From Anastrepha obliqua (Eukaryota > Arthropoda > Insecta > Diptera > Tephritidae): a DNA stretch of 64,000 bases. Positions 20,953-29,896 of the stretch are shown here, in pieces (positions within the stretch are counted from its first letter, which is position 1; the number at the start of each line of letters is the position of its first letter). Location of the stretch: positions 32,080,501-32,144,500 of the forward strand of contig NC_072896.1 of assembly GCF_027943255.1 (NCBI RefSeq). The letters are read 5' to 3'. Below the pieces are notes generated by a model that saw only the letters and a program-made list of their open reading frames with translations, was not told the DNA's origin and ran no database searches. The position numbers were made by a program, and so were the translations under genes.

Positions 20953-21472
20953 TGTCTATGGATAAGTTCGTGCGGTTTTACAACAGATGGCGTAACTTGA
21001 TTATTATTCCATCGATCCACATTTCCAAACATTCATTAGAGAGCTACTGTCGTAAGGCACAAACGTCAGTATAAGTTTTTTATTTGAAGCGTAAACAACA
21101 ATATTTTTATCACACTTGAAAATGTCGAATTTCGTGCCAAATAATGTGTTTTTGCGGGGAATTTTTTAATATGAAGAAAAAAGCAGCCGAAAGTCATCGT
21201 ATCTTGGTGGAAGTTTATGGTGAGCATGCTCTAGCTGAGCGAACGTGCCAGAAGTGGTTTGCACGCTTTAAAAGTGGTGATTTTGGCCGCGCCGCCAAAG
21301 TTCATGGATACCGAATTGGAGGAATTGCTCGATCAAGATCCGGCTCAAACGCAAGAAGAGGTTGCAAAAACTTTGGGAGTTGATCAATCAACCATTTCCA
21401 AACGTTTAAAAGCCATGGGAATGATCCGAAATTCAAATTTCGAAAAAAACCGCACGAACTTATTCATAGTCC
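20953..21472 (+). mobile_element. Deletion derivative of the 46-kb mariner
   Basis: Both ends match the intact mariner at 45998-47277: the left repeat reads CTATGGATAAGTTCGTGCGG (one change) and the right repeat is CCGCACGAACTTATTCATAG, ending in CC before TA (21473-21474). The 5' noncoding leader and first part of the transposase gene agree with the intact copy at nearly every position. Coding runs from the initiator ATG at 21122 (MSNFVPNN). The frame breaks where about 25 bp are missing between GATTTTGG and CGCCGCCAAAG. It resumes as PPKFMDTELEELLDQDPAQT and stops after KAMGMIR, where about 0.75 kb carrying the catalytic domain has been deleted and joined to the 3' repeat. It is nonautonomous but has both ends. 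Confidence 0.92.
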
Positions 21473-21480
21473 TATTATGA

Positions 21481-21523
21481 CGTTTTTTTTGCTAAAGATT
21501 GGGCTCCTCTTACAAACTCTCTG
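21481..21523. other. Short spacer between mariner and LINE duplication
   Basis: Pre-insertion DNA that continues at 26945 once the LINE is removed. Confidence 0.6.
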
Positions 21524-21536
21524 AAGCTCAGATGTT
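21524..21536. repeat. 13-bp target-site duplication, 3' side of LINE
   Basis: AAGCTCAGATGTT, identical to 26932-26944. Confidence 0.9.
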
Positions 21537-21556
21537 GAATTGAATTGAATTTGAAA
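21537..21556 (-). repeat. LINE 3' simple-repeat tail
   Basis: On the minus strand the element finishes TTCAAATTCAATTCAATTCA, a short AATTC repeat next to the duplication. LINEs of this group often end in short simple repeats. Confidence 0.7.
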
Positions 21557-21719
21557 AGGTCGAGCCAAGGAGCACCAGGAGATTTGGTGGCTCCCAAAAC
21601 ACTCAGGCTAAAAAGCCCATTGTATTTAAAGCTCTGGAAAGGGGGTAGATAGTCAAGGAGGGAGGGAGAAAAGTATCAGAGAAAGAGATAGGAAAGAATA
21701 GAGACAGAGATAGAGATAG

Positions 21720-24700
21720 TTAGTCCTGTGAGAATTTTCCAGATTCTTTGACAAATCTGTAAATATCCTCCAGTTTTAGAGAACGAATATTACCCATTCC
21801 CATGACATCGGAACCCAATACCCGTAGTCGCGCTCTAGCAAAGGCAGGACACTCACAGAGAAAGTGCTCAGTGCTATCCGCCTCCTCCAAGCATGACAGG
21901 CATACCGGGTCCTCGATGATTCCAATGGTGGTCATATGCTGACCCCATGGGTTGTGTCCTGTAATGATGCCGACCATCAACCGAATGTCTTTCCTTCTAA
22001 GTTTTAGTAGAAAGTTTGACAGTTTTCTGTTCGGACTTGTCACAAAACACTTTGCAGTTCTGCAGCGTTCTAGACCGGACCATCGCTCTTTATGTAGATT
22101 GCCTACATAATCGTTGATCCAGTTCTTGATTCCTGCGGGACTGATTCCGATTATTGGCTCTGGCCCCTGTGGGGGCACCGCTGATCCGCGGTTGGCCAAT
22201 TCGTCGGCAATTTCGTTTCCTTGAACACCGGAGTGTCCCGGAACCCATATAAGTACAAGCCTGTTTTGTCTTGCGACAGAATTAAGCTTCTTCTTACATT
22301 CTTGAACAATCTTTGAGGTTTGCTTCGCGTTCTCCAGGGCCTTCAATGCAGCCTGACTGTCACTGAAGACTCCAATCTGTTTCCCGCTCCATCTCCTCTC
22401 GATTATCCATTCGGCTACTTTTAGGATGGCAAAAACTTCTGTTTGGAAAAGAGTTGCCATTCCCCCCATAGCGTAGTGATACTTATTACTATCGTTTAAG
22501 TACCATCCGGCTCCAGACCCTATTTCAGTCTTGGACCCATCGGTAAAGAAAATATCCGTCAAACCTCCCTGCATGCCTCCTGGATTGCTCCATTGCTCAC
22601 GCAATGGAAATCTGACATCAAATTTCCTTCCGAATGAAACTGTGGGTATCAGGTCATCTTTAGGTGCCAAAAACAGTGGACACTGCTCCGACAGCAACTT
22701 AAAGATTTCTCTGTGTCCCGAAGTTCCATCTTCGTGCCAGAGACCATATTTATGGAGTCTGCACATTGCTTTTATTGCTTCCTGTTGTATCTTAAGATCC
22801 AGGGGGAGCAAATCGAGCATAGCATTTAGGGCATCTCCAGAGGTTGTACTCATGGCACCCGTGATGCATAAACATACACTTCTTTGCAGCCTGTATAGTT
22901 CCCGGATTGTGGACTTAACCATGCTCCGTCGCCACCAGACCACAGAAGCGTAAGTGATGATTGGTCTGATAAGTGCCGTGTATATCCATAGGACCACAGC
23001 AGGTTTCAGACCCCAAGTTTTGCCAAAGGCTCTACGGCATTGCTGAAAAATCTTCAATGCACGATTCACCTTCAGTGAAACGTGTGTCTCCCAAGTCAGC
23101 TTCTTATCCAAAATTACTCCTAGATATTTAACTTCGTTGGAAAGACCAAGTGTCACACCTTTCAGTGTTGGAAGACTGAGTCCATCCAATTTCCGTTTTC
23201 TCGTAAACAAGACTATGGTTGTTTTGTTCGGATTAACGGAAAGACCTTGTCTCATGCACCAATCATCGATTTTGTCAAGAATCCTCTGCACTTTCGTGCA
23301 AAGCCTCCTTAAGGATTTATCCGATGTTAGCGCACAGACGTCGTCCGCATATGCTTGGACATGAAAGCCGAGTTCCTGCATCTCCACTAATAGGGAGTCT
23401 ACGACGAAGCACCACAGCAGCGGAGAAAGAACACCCCCTTGGGGACATCCTTGCTTGGCCCTGACTGTGATTTGCTCGTCATCGCTCCCACCAGCGGTTA
23501 ACAGCCTCTCAGAGAGCATGGAGTATATCCATTTTATAATGGCTTGATTAACTCCGTGTCGTTCGGCAGAAGAACATATCGAGCCGAAAGTGGCATTATC
23601 AAAAGCGCCCTCAATGTCCACGAACACGCCCATTGTGTATTCGTCAGCTTCCAGCCCAGCTTCAATCTTGCTAACAAGATCGTGTAAGGCTGATTCACAT
23701 GATTTTCCACTCTGGTAAGCGTGTTGATTTCTACTAAGTGGACTTCTCGGCAATACCCCCACTCGAATATGTTTCTCCACCACTCGTTCCAGAGTTTTCA
23801 ACATGAACGATGTCAAACTGATTGGTCTAAAACTTTTTGCTAGGGAATAGTCATCTTTTCCTGGTTTCGGAATAAATACTACTCTTACGCGTCGCCATTG
23901 GGATGGTATATAACCAAATGCAAGACAGGCTGTAAAGATCCTTTTCAGGACCTCAATCAGCCTGTCTCCTCCTTTTTTAAGCATTGCTGGATATATTCCG
24001 TCAGGTCCAGGGGACTTAAAGTTTTCAAAGGAAGATAAGGAAAACCTTATCGATTCCCTTGTCACTATCCGACTAGCAATATACCAGCTGTACCTAGAGG
24101 TTCCACCATTGCCACCGTTGTTGTTCATGCCACTCTCACCTTCAGAGAGAGTTCTACTACCCGGAAAGTGGGTTTCGAGTAAAGCATTAAACGTTTCCGA
24201 TTTGGAAATGGTGTATGAACCATCAGGTTTTCGAATGGAATCCAGCCTTACTGAGCGGTCTAAATGAAGGACCTTACAAAGTCTCGCTGTTTCCCTCATT
24301 TCTTCGACGTTACTGCAGAAATTTCTATAGGATTCAAGTTTGGCTTGCCGTACTTTCTTCTTATATTCTCTCTGTGTAAGTCGATGATTGGCCCAGTCCT
24401 CTTCTGTTTTGGTCTTCAAGGCCTTATTAAGAAGTTTCCTGGACCGTACACGAAGCTTCGACAGTTCAGGGTTCCACCAAGGAACCGCTTTCCCCTGTCT
24501 GCTTTGCCTGAGTGGACACAGTTCCTCGAAGCAATTGATTAAAGTACCTTCTAATTTCTTAGTCGCATCTTCAATCATTTCTGCTGATTTGAGTTTTTTC
24601 AGGTTTGGTAATCGCTCTGTTACAAGCTCACCATACCTGTCCCAGTCCACATTTCGAGGATTCCTACCGGAAGGTATTGATATTGTGTCAATTCCCAGTC

Positions 24701-25379
24701 GGAATTCGATAAGACGATGATCAGAAAGAGAGTCCTCTTCCAAAACTCGCCATCGGTTGATTTGATTTCCAACTGACCTATTGGTAAGTGTTAAATCAAT
24801 CACCTCTTGTCTCCTTCTGGTCACAAAAGTTGGTTTGTTACCAGTGTTTTGAATGACCAAATCGGATGACAGGATAAAATCCAGTAACTTGAGACCTCTG
24901 GGGTTGCATTTGCTGCTTCCCCACACAATGTTCTGTGAATTTGCGTCACAGCCAACTATTAGCCCCAGATTATTGGATTCTGCGTACTTGACCACTTCTC
25001 TTAGCTCCCTCGAAGGAGGTGGCTGTACAGAGTCATAGGGTAGGTAGGCCGAAACTATGATAGCTTCGACACTGTTCCCACTTTTCCAGTACTTTATTTT
25101 TGCAGCAACGATATCTCCAGAGCATAGCTCTTTTAACATCGTGTGTTCGATCAACCTCGGCATGATAATACATGCTCGCGGTCTCACATTCCCTTCACAA
25201 TGAAGTATTTGTCCCCACGACATAGCACTTAGACCACAGATACGCTTGTGACATACCCATGGTTCTTGTATAAGTATTATGTGTGGGTTTGTTTGCAGTT
25301 TTGCATGCCTACGGCACAAGAGAGCCGTAGACGCTTTGCTATGCTGCAGATTAATCTGTGTAAATATTACTTCAGTCAT
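21720..25379 (-). CDS. LINE ORF2: endonuclease-reverse transcriptase-RNase H
   Basis: 1219 codons without interruption. Endonuclease, residues about 1-225: FTQINLQHSKAS, ILIQEPWV, SAYLPYD, VGCDANSQN near 141, VIDLTLTN and SLSDHRLI near 216, covering the Asn, Glu, Asp and His residues of the apurinic-type nick-making enzyme. Reverse transcriptase, about 430-720: SPGPDGIYPAM, FVDIEGAFDN near 584, GCPQGGVLSPLLW near 642, AYADDVCAL near 676 and KYLGVILDKKLTW. RNase H, about 943-1075: FFTDGSKTEIGSG, FQTEVFAI, VFSDSQAALKAL and IWVPGHSGVQGNEIADELA near 1044, so the D-E-D-D set is present. The tail near 1158 has CLSCLEEADSTEHFLCEC. It starts at ATG 25379, inside the end of ORF1. All catalytic motifs look intact. 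The protein would nick the target and copy the RNA in place. Confidence 0.95.
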   Translation of the reverse strand: MTEVIFTQINLQHSKASTALLCRRHAKLQTNPHIILIQEPWVCHKRICGLSAMSWGQILHCEGNVRPRACIIMPRLIEHTMLKELCSGDIVAAKIKYWKSGNSVEAIIVSAYLPYDSVQPPPSRELREVVKYAESNNLGLIVGCDANSQNIVWGSSKCNPRGLKLLDFILSSDLVIQNTGNKPTFVTRRRQEVIDLTLTNRSVGNQINRWRVLEEDSLSDHRLIEFRLGIDTISIPSGRNPRNVDWDRYGELVTERLPNLKKLKSAEMIEDATKKLEGTLINCFEELCPLRQSRQGKAVPWWNPELSKLRVRSRKLLNKALKTKTEEDWANHRLTQREYKKKVRQAKLESYRNFCSNVEEMRETARLCKVLHLDRSVRLDSIRKPDGSYTISKSETFNALLETHFPGSRTLSEGESGMNNNGGNGGTSRYSWYIASRIVTRESIRFSLSSFENFKSPGPDGIYPAMLKKGGDRLIEVLKRIFTACLAFGYIPSQWRRVRVVFIPKPGKDDYSLAKSFRPISLTSFMLKTLERVVEKHIRVGVLPRSPLSRNQHAYQSGKSCESALHDLVSKIEAGLEADEYTMGVFVDIEGAFDNATFGSICSSAERHGVNQAIIKWIYSMLSERLLTAGGSDDEQITVRAKQGCPQGGVLSPLLWCFVVDSLLVEMQELGFHVQAYADDVCALTSDKSLRRLCTKVQRILDKIDDWCMRQGLSVNPNKTTIVLFTRKRKLDGLSLPTLKGVTLGLSNEVKYLGVILDKKLTWETHVSLKVNRALKIFQQCRRAFGKTWGLKPAVVLWIYTALIRPIITYASVVWWRRSMVKSTIRELYRLQRSVCLCITGAMSTTSGDALNAMLDLLPLDLKIQQEAIKAMCRLHKYGLWHEDGTSGHREIFKLLSEQCPLFLAPKDDLIPTVSFGRKFDVRFPLREQWSNPGGMQGGLTDIFFTDGSKTEIGSGAGWYLNDSNKYHYAMGGMATLFQTEVFAILKVAEWIIERRWSGKQIGVFSDSQAALKALENAKQTSKIVQECKKKLNSVARQNRLVLIWVPGHSGVQGNEIADELANRGSAVPPQGPEPIIGISPAGIKNWINDYVGNLHKERWSGLERCRTAKCFVTSPNRKLSNFLLKLRRKDIRLMVGIITGHNPWGQHMTTIGIIEDPVCLSCLEEADSTEHFLCECPAFARARLRVLGSDVMGMGNIRSLKLEDIYRFVKESGKFSQD

Positions 25380-26868
25380 GAGACTGAGTATATTTACGCT
25401 TTGTCCTCCACCTTATCCTGGACGCGGAACTGGATCCGCCCCAGATGTAGGTGAGGACGGCAACCGTACTTCGACTTAAGCACCTTGAGGGACCCAAGAT
25501 CGATACCCAGTACCAGGTGGGAACCCGTCTCCGAAGTGGTGGCGGATTTCTGCCTGGTGCAGGAGTATACTCTCCAGAGAGTCGTGTCAAGATCCTTGGA
25601 ACACGGATGCGTTTGAGGAGTTCTGCTGAATTACAGGAAGGACCCGGAATCCAGACACTCGCTCGTACCAGCCTTTCTTTGCTACTCTCAACAAGAATAA
25701 ACTTGCTGTTTTCGCAGGCTGGAATCTTTGCTATAGCTTTTTCTAGCCATTCTCGGGAAAAAGCATTGGAACAGTGCACCTTTACGATGCCGTCCACCAC
25801 GCTTTTCCCCTCGAACGTCGGCGCGTCTTTCGACTCACCGATAGCTTTCCAAAGATAGCTATCAAGATAGTCTTGTTGCCCTTTGGACAGTAGACCATTT
25901 TGTTTGTCGGTATGTATCTCCACCGTCATTGCCTTTGCTGCCATTCTCGCGAATGATTCGCCAGACGTTGACGGAAGAGTGTCATTCGACATTTGAGGTC
26001 CCTTAGCCTCTGCCTTGTCAGGCAAAGGTTTGTCTGCCTTGGATTGGGTCGAGGATGCAGGCATTTCCGAATTCCGTCTCTCGACTTTCCTCTTCTTTGC
26101 CTTTCTCCTCTTCCCTGTCGTTGGCACAGACCCCGTTTCGTTTCCGGAAGAGCGCAGCGCTACAGAGGAATCCTCTGTTCTGCCACGCTTTCCCGTTTCC
26201 GTTACAGGTGTCGAAGTTGACGGAGCTTGAGTCCTTGCCTTAGCTAGTGCTTCGGCTTGCCTCGCCTTCTGTCTCCTTCGTTTGATCTGCCTTGCGGTTA
26301 GACCAACACCTGCGTTCGAATCTCCAATAACTTCGGTCTTTTTACCGGTACTTACCTGATTCGCACCAGGTTTAACCGTTATCAAAGACTTACTCGGTAC
26401 CAGAGATCCGTCTGAGTCTACTGAGAGATTGTCCGCCATCTCCACATCCTCCACAACTTGTTCAGTTGCTTCAGATAGTTTCGACGGCGGTGTATCACTC
26501 ACACTCACTCGGCTCTCCATTGGCATAGCCAATGTGCCATGTTTCACCACTAGTAGTTCGCTTCCTCCGGAACCCTGGGTGTCAGTTCCGGTCATAGGGG
26601 AATGTGGGGTTCGGGCCTGCACATCCGATGCCCGAGCCGTCGATTGCTCGACGGGAGGATTTCCCAGAAGTGGGTTACCTCGTGCAGAGAGATCCTTGTT
26701 GAGCCTCCACATTGTAGAAAAATGCATTTTATACCTCCTGCCAGGTTGTCGGTACGGTACTCTCCACATAGTACTTGGGTGGCCACCAATTCCGCCGTTC
26801 CGCGGTTGAGTGGATACCCAATTCCTATGTGGAGCTGCCCTCTTAGTTCGTGGTAAGTTAATCTCCAT
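25372..26868 (-). CDS. LINE ORF1, Gag-like nucleic-acid-binding protein (apparent C-terminal frameshift)
   Basis: 498 codons from ATG 26868. Residues about 40-300 are Ser/Thr/Pro-rich with basic nuclear-localisation-like clusters (RQIKRRRQKARQ; GKRRKAKKRKVERR). Residues about 310-420 (MTVEIHTDKQNGLLSKGQQD, YLWKAIGE, GIVKVHCSNAFSREWLEKAI, RASVWIPGP) resemble the folded domain found in LOA/R1-type ORF1 proteins (DUF4780-like, an inference). After LLKRIRV (near 25610) the reading loses this resemblance, while the neighbouring frame gives DLDTTLWRVYSCTRQ, LVLGIDLGSLKVLK and LHLGRIQFRVQDKV and stops at TAA 25396-25394. The last ~75 residues are therefore probably out of frame through a one-base indel. 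No CCHC knuckle is seen. ORF1 would normally coat the element RNA. Confidence 0.88.
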   Translation of the reverse strand: MEINLPRTKRAAPHRNWVSTQPRNGGIGGHPSTMWRVPYRQPGRRYKMHFSTMWRLNKDLSARGNPLLGNPPVEQSTARASDVQARTPHSPMTGTDTQGSGGSELLVVKHGTLAMPMESRVSVSDTPPSKLSEATEQVVEDVEMADNLSVDSDGSLVPSKSLITVKPGANQVSTGKKTEVIGDSNAGVGLTARQIKRRRQKARQAEALAKARTQAPSTSTPVTETGKRGRTEDSSVALRSSGNETGSVPTTGKRRKAKKRKVERRNSEMPASSTQSKADKPLPDKAEAKGPQMSNDTLPSTSGESFARMAAKAMTVEIHTDKQNGLLSKGQQDYLDSYLWKAIGESKDAPTFEGKSVVDGIVKVHCSNAFSREWLEKAIAKIPACENSKFILVESSKERLVRASVWIPGPSCNSAELLKRIRVPRILTRLSGEYTPAPGRNPPPLRRRVPTWYWVSILGPSRCLSRSTVAVLTYIWGGSSSASRIRWRTKRKYTQSHD

Positions 26869-26931
26869 AGAATGGGGTTAACTCCCCACTTAAGCCTCAT
26901 CCCCGCGGCAAGGAGACCGACATGACAAGGT

Positions 26932-26944
26932 AAGCTCAGATGTT
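26932..26944. repeat. 13-bp target-site duplication, 5' side of LINE
   Basis: AAGCTCAGATGTT, identical to 21524-21536. Confidence 0.9.
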
Positions 26945-27640
26945 TATGGTCATTAACTTTAAAATCCAGGTTCAGGTGGATCATACACGAGCTCAGACGT
27001 GAGTCCCAATGTAAGCTTCGCCAATTTAAAGCCCGCGATAAACCGAGTTTTTGTGCAAGATAGCGAATAAACTGCCTTTTAAGGGTCGTAATATGGGTTG
27101 CGTTAAGCGCATTATACACTTCTTCACTATTTTACACTCATTTTGAGAATACCATGGTGGATTAGGTATGTGTGACTTAATAATGAGCAACAGTTTGGAC
27201 AGGAGCCCCCAAAACCACATGGCCGCCGCAGCCTGTCAATATCTACCAGTGCCTATTGGAAAACCATTTATAAGGAAAGAGTATGAGATATTTTTCGTCC
27301 CACAAAGTGGAATGTATAAGTGACATGTGAACTAACTTGGAATTATGAATTCTTTGGTACTTATGAAACGTGGGTATGCTTAAGGTTAGATTTGTTTTTC
27401 ATGTTTGATAAGCTTAAATGTGTATGATTGGGAGAGTTTACAAAAGTTTCGTAGATATTTAAAATTTAAAGAAAATAAGGCCATTAAAATTTCTTTATTG
27501 GAAAGAATGTGTGTATGTTTATTGAACGAATTTATAGACATATCGTAAGTCTATCGAGAAATATTTCGAAATCAAATACCTTTCAAATACCTCTCCTTTG
27601 TCATACGAAATGTATGATATCTTATAAATTTTATTTGAAT
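26945..27640. other. No recognised feature
   Basis: Continues the pre-insertion DNA. The 175-codon minus-strand ORF here (26592-27119) largely overlaps ORF1 in another frame and has no family signature. Confidence 0.45.
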
Positions 27641-27649
27641 TAATTTTCA

Positions 27650-29030
27650 CACAGGTGGCAACACTCTTCAAAAATGTTTTGGAAATTAAGTGAAACATTT
27701 AATTTAACATTCAATTTAATTGAATTAAAACAGGTGGCAACACTCTTCAAAAACATTTTTTGAAATTCAGCTTCTAAACCTTCTTTGGTTTGATATAATA
27801 TTATAATGAAATATTTCATTCCTCTTGAATATATGTACATATGTTATTGTTGTTGTTGTTGAGGTGGTTGAACATTTCTCAGCTGAAATGCTCCTAATTA
27901 GTGATCAGCACCGTTTTACTACCACTATCTCGTGTGATGATGATGTTCTGTGTTTTTTTTTTTTTTCTTTTTTTTTTTGTTTTTCCAAGTCAGATCCATT
28001 TAGTGAGGTCCAAGTATAGCAGCAAATCCTTTATTTCGATGTCTGAGATCTCCTTAACTTGCAGTAGGAAAGGCTTACCGAAGGACAAATAGTGGAACAG
28101 ACTTTCCTTCGCCTCTTCCGCTTGACAGCTTCTACAGATAGGGTTGAAGGGTAGATTGAGTCTGGCTGCATGATCCCCTACTTTCCAATGTCCTGTAAGG
28201 GTTGCAGCGATACGTGAAATGTTTGGCCGAGAACATCCTAGCAGGTCATTCGTCCTTCGGATTTTGTATGACGGCCATGTGTTTTTTGTTGTAATACATG
28301 TAGGTACTTGCTTCCATCTTCTTTCGGCTAAAGCATGATTGTGTGAAGCAATGGATGCTTTTAGTGTGTTCAGTGGGGTGGAGACTGCCACCGCCTCTGC
28401 TATGTCTAGTGTCGATCACTTTCTTGCTAGCTCATCCGCTATCTCATTGCCCCGTATGTTCCTATGATCGGGAACCCATATCAAGGTAATTTCAAGCCAA
28501 TGGCTGAGCAGTTTCAGCTCCTCTCTACACTGTAGGACCAGTTTGGATGAAATGTAGTTGGAGTCTAAGGCCTTGATAGCTGCTTGACTGTCTGAGAAGA
28601 TAGCTACTCTTGCACCAACTACCTTGTAGAGTTCTAATTAAATTTATTTTTTCAAACAGCTGGCAGCTCTCTTCAAAATTATTTTTGAAATTAAGTGTTC
28701 ATAAATTTCTTAACTTAATTTCCGTATTGTAATACATCATTAGTTTATCAATGCAATTCAATGTAATTTTGCAAATAGGTGGCAGCCCACCACACTATAT
28801 TTTCTATAATAAGCTATCTCAAACTTCTTTAGTTTCATGATTATATTTTATTATTTCATTTACCATCTCCATTTAGGTTAAATATATTTTTTAAACAGGT
28901 GGCAACCCGCTTCGAAAATATTTTCGGCAGTAAGCTTTCTAAACTCCTTGAGTTTGATACCCGTATTGCAATATTTCATTTATCTTAATACTCAATTTTC
29001 GAAACAGGTGGCAACTCCATTTCTTCGTTT
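27650..29030 (+). repeat. Tandem array 2 with GGTGGCAAC box, interrupted
   Basis: Boxes lie at about 27654 and 27733 (CAGGTGGCAACACTCTTCAA in both), 28660 (CTGGCAGCT), 28777 (GGTGGCAGC), 28898 and 29007 (CAGGTGGCAAC). Spacings are 79, then, after the LINE fragment, 117, 121 and 109 bp. Units share further motifs: AAACTTCTTTAG/GAGTTTGAT and GTATTGCAATATTTCATTT ahead of a T-rich run and AAACAGG. The LINE fragment at 27842-28637 splits the array. Removing its ~796 bp leaves about 131 bp between the flanking boxes, so it inserted into one unit. This is the same family as array 1, 20 kb away. Confidence 0.82.
27842..28637 (-). pseudogene. RNase H-type LINE, 3' end inserted in array 2
   Basis: The minus strand reads VGARVAIFSDSQAAIKALDS (RNase H Asp block), LVLQCREELKLLSHWLEITLIWVPDH and RNIRGNEIADELARK with a stop. 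It then continues AVSTPLNTLKASIASHNHALAERRW, SRPNISRIAATLTGHWKVGDHA and CRSCQAEEAKESLFHYLSF, ending at about 27990. A poly(A)-like run (poly-T on the plus strand, 27953-27980) follows, then a 3' UTR to TTGTTGTTGTTATTG at 27842. The first catalytic Asp and Glu of RNase H and all upstream domains are missing (5' truncation). The GH motif is altered to DH. Confidence 0.78.
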
Positions 29031-29896
29031 TGAGCCATTCGAGTGTTATATGTATATCAAATAAATAAAAAAAATTAAATACATCCACATCGGTCAAGCT
29101 GCTCCCGAGTTTTAGCGAGACTTACGAACTGACAAAGAAAGTGCATAACTTTGGTATGAAAATGAGGAGAAACTCATTTCCTGACTCAAGAAACTCATTT
29201 CAACTCAAGAAACTCTGCCCTTGTTCGGAATCTCAAACAAACTTCGCTAATACGGCAATGAGTTTGAAGAGTATTAAATATTACAAAATTGTATTTTAAA
29301 TCTCACCACCACCACCACTTTTAATACCTGATCTAAATTCCTAGCCACGCAAAATTTCTTATTTTTCAGCTAATCAATCAATGCACCCTAAGGCGTGCAA
29401 ACATATGCGAGCGTTCACCCAAGCATTGGCCTGTTAATATTTTATGTATGCCGTTTCAATTATCCGCTATACGCACACGCTAAGCAGCGATGCAACACTT
29501 AAGTTTAAAAGTAAATATTAGTCTAACGAACTTAAAGTAGGTGTGTCTAAAGTATAAACAAAATCATACGCAGAAAGAGTAACCCGGCAGTAAATCGCAC
29601 TTGTATGGCACCTCACTGCGTCTATGAATTTATATTACGTTAGGTTGCAATGACTGTCGACACTATTTGGGTCATTTCGTAATGCAAAATGAATCCATAA
29701 TCTTACTCTGGCCTCATTTTTAACGCTACCAAGCACCAATTCCTCTTTTTTGTTCGCCAAGATGCTTGCACTTTCCAAATTACTAGAGAGCAATCAAAGG
29801 TTAATGATAAGCCGTCATTATGGCAGCATCTGTGCAAAAAAGGTCATTGTAATGGACTTTCAATCGCTCTACGTATCCACTTAAAGGATGCTGCGC
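29031..29896. other. No recognised feature
   Basis: Unique-looking sequence with a short CACCACCACCAC run near 29306-29318. No gene recognised. Confidence 0.4.

Larger units (their letters stand above)
21537..26931 (-). mobile_element. Full-length LOA/I-group LINE (5.4 kb)
   Basis: A complete non-LTR retrotransposon on the minus strand lies between two identical 13-bp direct repeats. From 5' to 3': a short leader of 63 bp (26931-26869), ORF1 (26868-25372), ORF2 (25379-21720) overlapping by 8 bases, a C/T-rich then unique 3' UTR of about 180 bp, and a tail of three AATTC units instead of poly(A). The ORF2 domain order is endonuclease, reverse transcriptase, RNase H, Cys-His tail, as in LOA and I clades (an assignment by motif order and resemblance). 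The perfect duplication and open ORF2 point to a recent insertion. Confidence 0.93.

Noticed and set aside
22531..25038. Plus-strand ORFs of 60-140 codons inside the LINE
   Set aside because: Antisense shadows of ORF2.
26592..27119. 175-codon minus-strand ORF upstream of and overlapping LINE ORF1
   Set aside because: It spans the LINE 5' edge and the target duplication in another frame and has no family motif.
27953..27980. Poly-T run as a Pol III terminator
   Set aside because: It is the complement of the poly(A)-like end of the LINE fragment; no Pol III gene is next to it.
7517..29030. Regularly spaced short repeats resembling a CRISPR array
   Set aside because: The repeats are only 9-12 bp with ~110-bp AT-rich intervals, in a eukaryotic context full of TEs. 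No cas genes.
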